Positions 60,661 to 64,000 of a stretch of DNA of 64,000 nucleotides are shown one piece after another; the stretch's first letter is position 1, and each line of letters begins with the position of its first letter. The notes beneath the pieces are model-generated. The model had not been told where the DNA came from and searched no databases. It saw nothing but the letters and a program-made list of their open reading frames with translations. Position numbers and translations under genes: made by a program. The stretch comes from Eudorina sp. 2006-703-Eu-15 (lineage: Eukaryota; Chlorophyta; Chlorophyceae; Chlamydomonadales; Volvocaceae). The stretch is from the NCBI GenBank assembly GCA_003117195.1, contig BDSI01000066.1:434001-498000 (forward strand), in the 5' to 3' direction.

Positions 60661-61284
60661 AGCGCCGATACGGGCGGGTGTGGCTGCCTGAGCGGCGGTG
60701 TTGCATCGTACTTGTGCCCCTATGCCGGGGAACGGATTACAGCGCCGATACGGGCGGGTGTGGCTGCCTGAGCGGCGGTGTTGCATCGTACCAGTGCCCC
60801 TATGCCGGGGAACGGATTACAGCGCCGATACGGGCGGGTGTGGCTGCCTGAGCGGCGGTGTTGCATCGTACTTGTGCCCCTACGCCGGGGAACGGATTAC
60901 AGCGCCGATACGGGCGGGTGTGGCTGCCTGAGCGGCGGTGTTGCATCGTACTTGTGCCCCTACGCCGGGGAACGGATTACAGCGCCGATACGGGCGGGTG
61001 TGGCTGCCTGAGCGGCGGTGTTGCATCGTACCAGTGCCCCTATGCCGGGGAGGATTACAGCGCCGATACGGGCGGGTGTGGCTGCCTGAGCGGCGGTGTT
61101 GCATCGTACTTGTGCCCCTATGCCGGGGAACGGATTACAGCGCCGATACGGGCGGGTGTGGCTGCCTGAGCGGCGGTGTTGCATCGTACCAGTGCCCCTA
61201 TGCCGGGGAAGGGATTACAGCGCCGATACGGGCGGGTGTGGCTGCCTGAGCGGCGGTGTTGCATCGTACCAGTGCCCCTATGCC
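60661..61284. repeat. 80-bp satellite array, 8 near-identical units
   Basis: Units start at 60661, 60741, 60821, 60901, 60981 (78 bp), 61059, 61139 and 61219 (truncated). Each begins AGCGCCGATACGGGCGGGTG and includes AGCGGCGGTGTTGCATCGTA. Identity is close to 98%, with one variable site (ACTTG/ACCAG). Because 80 is not a multiple of three the frame shifts every unit, so it is not a coding repeat. Confidence 0.95.
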
Positions 61285-61562
61285 TTGCCCGTCCCCACAC
61301 AAGCCAACCCCCGCTCGGAAACAGCCAAGCCCCGCGGCCGGCCGCCGCCGAGCCCCATCCCCGCCCGCGCCCTGCCAGGAATGCATTATGAGTACACTGA
61401 CCACAGGCACTTGTCAGACTAGCAATCCGATCTCGCATGGCGACGGCGCGGGCCTTGAACCACACCACACTCCTCCTTGCCCGTCCCCACACAAGCCAAC
61501 CCCCGCTCGGAAACAGCCAAGCCCCGCGGCCGGCCGCCGCCGAGCCCCATCCCCGCCCGCGT
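61282..61562. repeat. Pair of ~86-bp direct repeats flanking 110 bp
   Basis: 61282-61370 and 61478-61562 are almost identical (CTTGCCCGTCCCCACACAAG, then CCCCGCTCGGAAACAGCC). They border the right end of the 80-bp array and the diverged units. Confidence 0.9.
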
Positions 61563-62005
61563 GGATGCGTACACGGCGATGCTGCTACGTGCCGTTGCGT
61601 ACATGATCGGGGACATATCGCACAGCTAGTATCGGCGAGTGTGGCTGCTTGCACGACGGTGTTGCATCGTTCCGATGGTCGAAGTATCGTGGACGGATCG
61701 CATTGCTGATATGGGCGCATGTGGATGCGCACACGGCGGTGTTGCACCGTTCCGTTGCGCATTGGATCGGTGACGGTTCACTTTGCTGAGATGGGCGGGT
61801 GTGGCTGCGTGCACGACGGTGTTGCATCGTTCCGTTGCGTATCGGATCGAGGTCGGGTTTCATGGCTTCTATGGGCGAGTGTGGCAGCCTGCGCGGCGGT
61901 GTTGCATCGTTCCGTTGCGTTGTGGATCGAGGTCGGGTTCCATGGCTTACATGGGCGAGTGTGGCAGCCTGCACAGCGGTGTTGCACCGTCGAGTTGCCC
62001 GGAGG
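61563..62005. repeat. Diverged units related to the 80-bp satellite
   Basis: About six units of roughly 80 bp share GTGTGGCTGC/GTGTGGCAGC and CGGTGTTGCATCGTTCCG with the array at 60661, but at lower identity and with different inter-unit sequence. Confidence 0.8.
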
Positions 62006-62537
62006 GATGGCACACAGAACCGCGGCGGACACACCTTTGTCCGCCCATTTGTCGTTTCAACCTATTCTTGTCATTTGGCATTCCCTGAGTGCAATTGCGA
62101 CACACATCACAGGCCATGGCTGTCACAAGTTGACGACCATGTACGACCCAAGGCTGAAAAGTCAACTTGGAAGACGTCAACACACGCTGTAATACAGGTT
62201 ATTGAACAGTAACAATTTCGTCTCGGAACGGTCTTGGTTCCATTGGATCCAGCAAGGTGTGTCCGAGCACTATCCGCACAGAGCAGGTTCCACTTGATCA
62301 GACTAGAAAGTATTTAAAAACATTTAGGAATACGTTATTGCGTTCACAAAAGGAGTCCTGGAACTCGTGTATACTCTTTGGGTCGCTCCGTCCACGGACG
62401 CGTAACCTGTGGAATTGCGGGTGATTCACGCCAGCAACCTGGTCTTAGGATAGAGTAATATATTTTAGATTAAGTTGTCGGGGTGATGCGTCCGTATGCA
62501 AGGGGTTCTGAGGAGTTATACCACCGTCCATAACATG

Positions 62538-62898
62538 TGTACTGCGATGTGGACATCTATTTCATCACCTTAAATTATAAACGGCTCAGTACTGAAAGGC
62601 CTGTGACGTTGCCACGGCCCACGGGCTGGGCTGCACCCTTCCGTTGCCGGTTGGTTGGCCCCGTCCTGGGCTCCCGATAAAGACCATAAATACATTAAAT
62701 GAGAAGAGCTCGAGTGCATATCTATTGTTTGGGTAAGCAGTCCCACTTACGTTGTGGGTGTCAGGGTCTGCGTCGCCTGCAGGTAGCTATGATACACGTG
62801 CGGGCGTTCCTTGATTCGAGCACACAAGTCATTGAGACTATGACGAGCTTTACTGTTGTATTCTTTGCATGAGATAAGACATCGCGGTGACGCAAAGA
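62538..62898. other. Upstream region of ankyrin copy 2 (duplicate of 52218-52564)
   Basis: Aligns with the copy 1 upstream region, with small indels, up to the start codon. It retains the minus-strand frame KEYNSKARHSLNDLC then RIKERPHVYHSYL. It presumably contains the copy 2 promoter. Confidence 0.75.
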
Positions 62899-64000
62899 AT
62901 GTGTGACACGGCCGACAGCTCCGAGGAACGTCGGTTCTGGGACTTGCTCCAGCCCGAACTGGTGCTGCGCATCGCAACATTCATGTCACAGAATGAAGTG
63001 GCTTGTACATTGTCTCAGCTGAACAAAGCAACGGCGGTGCTGCTTCGGAGCAAGGCTGGCGCGGGCAACGTGCTGCTCTCGCAACCCGTGCCGCACCACG
63101 CGTTCGCGTGGAAGTGGGGCGTGGACAACTGCAATGACGCGCAGTTCTTGGGCGTGCGCCAGCGCACGGACCTTCTGAAGTTGACGGCGCGCAGCGGCGT
63201 TGTCGCCAACATGGAGGTTGCGGTGGAAGCCCTGAGCTGCCTCCAGTCTGAGGTCCTGACGGCAAAAATCTTCAGCACGGCAGCAGTCGGTGGCCATCTC
63301 GAGATGCTGCGGTGGCTTGTGAGTCGCGGGTGCCCGCGCGGCAACGGAGATGCGGTTGTGGACGCTGCCGGCGCTGGCCACCTGGACATCGTCCAGTGGC
63401 TTCTACAGCTGGATACCACATTTATCCAGTATGTTGGTCACCGACCTATCAAGGACCAGGCTTTGGCGGCAGCTGCGCGTTGCGGGCACACAGCCGTGTG
63501 CGAGGCGCTGCTGGCCAACGGCGCGGAGTGCTGTATAGAGGACGTTTCCGGAGCCGCTGTATCCGGAAACCTGGACCTGACACTGCGGCTGCTGCGGAAG
63601 TTGGCCCCCAAGGAACGCCTCCAGCTGCGGTCCTATCTGGTGAACGTTGCCATCGACACCCTTGAGCTGACAGAGCTGCTGCAGCTCTGCGATGCACTCC
63701 ACACAGATGGGAATGAGCTGGTGGGGCCCCTGAAATTGAGAGATCAGGACGTCCACACCGCCCTCACGAGTCCGACACCCGACTGGAAGGCAAAGCTTGA
63801 GTGGCTGGCGGCCAAGGGCTGCCACATGAGCTCCACCCCAGTGAACTTTGCCGTGCAGCGCATCATGGGGCTTCCCGATGCGCTGGAGCGGGTCGCCTTC
63901 GTGCACGAGTCCGGCCTGATGGACCCGGAGACCTACACGAGGGACGCTGTCGCGCAAGGCAACGTTGAAGTGCTTTCTTACCTGGAGGAACGGGGCCTAG
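62899..64000 (+). CDS. Ankyrin-repeat protein with F-box-like N-terminus, copy 2 (runs off right edge)
   Basis: Paralogue of 52565-54850. The frame opens at ATG 62899 (MCDTADSSEERRFWDLL) and stays open for all 367 visible codons. It aligns without gaps to copy 1; about 18 residues differ, including S-to-C and M-to-T near the start, D-to-K and E-to-T in the first ankyrin unit, and SA-to-RD around residue 280. The rest of exon 1 and exon 2 are beyond the window. Same predicted role as copy 1. Confidence 0.85.
   Translation, partial: MCDTADSSEERRFWDLLQPELVLRIATFMSQNEVACTLSQLNKATAVLLRSKAGAGNVLLSQPVPHHAFAWKWGVDNCNDAQFLGVRQRTDLLKLTARSGVVANMEVAVEALSCLQSEVLTAKIFSTAAVGGHLEMLRWLVSRGCPRGNGDAVVDAAGAGHLDIVQWLLQLDTTFIQYVGHRPIKDQALAAAARCGHTAVCEALLANGAECCIEDVSGAAVSGNLDLTLRLLRKLAPKERLQLRSYLVNVAIDTLELTELLQLCDALHTDGNELVGPLKLRDQDVHTALTSPTPDWKAKLEWLAAKGCHMSSTPVNFAVQRIMGLPDALERVAFVHESGLMDPETYTRDAVAQGNVEVLSYLEERGL

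Larger units (their letters stand above)
57563..62537. mobile_element. About 5-kb insertion splitting the duplicated Spc24-ankyrin block
   Basis: The block at 51178-54850 is colinear with 56908-57562 followed by 62538-64000; the intervening DNA has no counterpart in copy 1. Copy 1 reads GAGCGAATCACTGCGATG at the break. The left flank ends GAGCGAATCA and the right flank resumes ACTGCGATG. The ends (TGTGTATAAGCATGGTGG, and the reverse complement of the right end, ACATGTTATGGACGGTGG) are loosely similar, a possible imperfect terminal inverted repeat. No clear target-site duplication. It carries a methyltransferase-like gene and a satellite. Whether it is a transposon or was deleted from copy 1 is not proven. 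Confidence 0.55.

Noticed and set aside
60661..61284. Regular 80-bp repeats as a CRISPR array
   Set aside because: Units are contiguous and identical throughout with no unique spacers, and the context is a eukaryotic nuclear genome.

Overview
The window looks like nuclear DNA of a volvocine or Chlamydomonas-like green alga. It is GC-rich, its genes are broken by many short GT-AG introns, several proteins are plastid-type (EngB GTPase, MurE-like/PAP11, an OPR-like helical-repeat protein), one is a central-pair flagellar protein (FAP42-like), and TGTAA polyadenylation signals follow some genes. No bacterial operon logic applies. All gene models were built by eye from conserved protein segments plus phase-consistent splice sites.

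Layout: 1-1007 (-) 5' part of type-I prohibitin PHB1. 3188-4760 (-) glycolipid-transfer-domain protein. 6406-12269 (-) CAX-type Ca2+/H+ antiporter. 12837-18879 (+) very large OPR-like protein. 19878-21190 (-) EngB/YihA GTPase. 21848-25462 (-) secreted or Golgi GT-A glycosyltransferase. 26619-40367 (-) giant multi-P-loop NMP-kinase-like flagellar protein, FAP42-like, 14 exons and about 2509 residues once one missing base is allowed for. 40760-47925 (+) MurE-like protein, 12 exons, 805 residues. 48841-51383 (-) kinetochore Spc24. 52565-54850 (+) F-box-like/ankyrin-repeat protein. 56908 to the right edge: a second, degraded copy of the Spc24-ankyrin block, split by about 5 kb of unrelated DNA that carries a SAM-methyltransferase-like gene and an 80-bp satellite. 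The second ankyrin gene runs off the right edge.

Two divergent gene pairs share compact upstream regions: CAX/OPR with 567 bp, and FAP42/MurE with 392 bp. The introns are rich in microsatellites, C-tracts, minisatellites and hairpins.

The most unusual signals are: (i) a recurrent sequence module joined to (GT)n that lies just downstream of 5' splice sites in three unrelated genes; (ii) the duplicated Spc24-ankyrin block split cleanly at one point by a 5-kb insert; (iii) a 156-bp direct-repeat pair inside a MurE intron; (iv) a one-base frameshift in FAP42; (v) an in-frame stop or lost splice donor in Spc24; and (vi) an in-frame, stop-free intron in the OPR gene.
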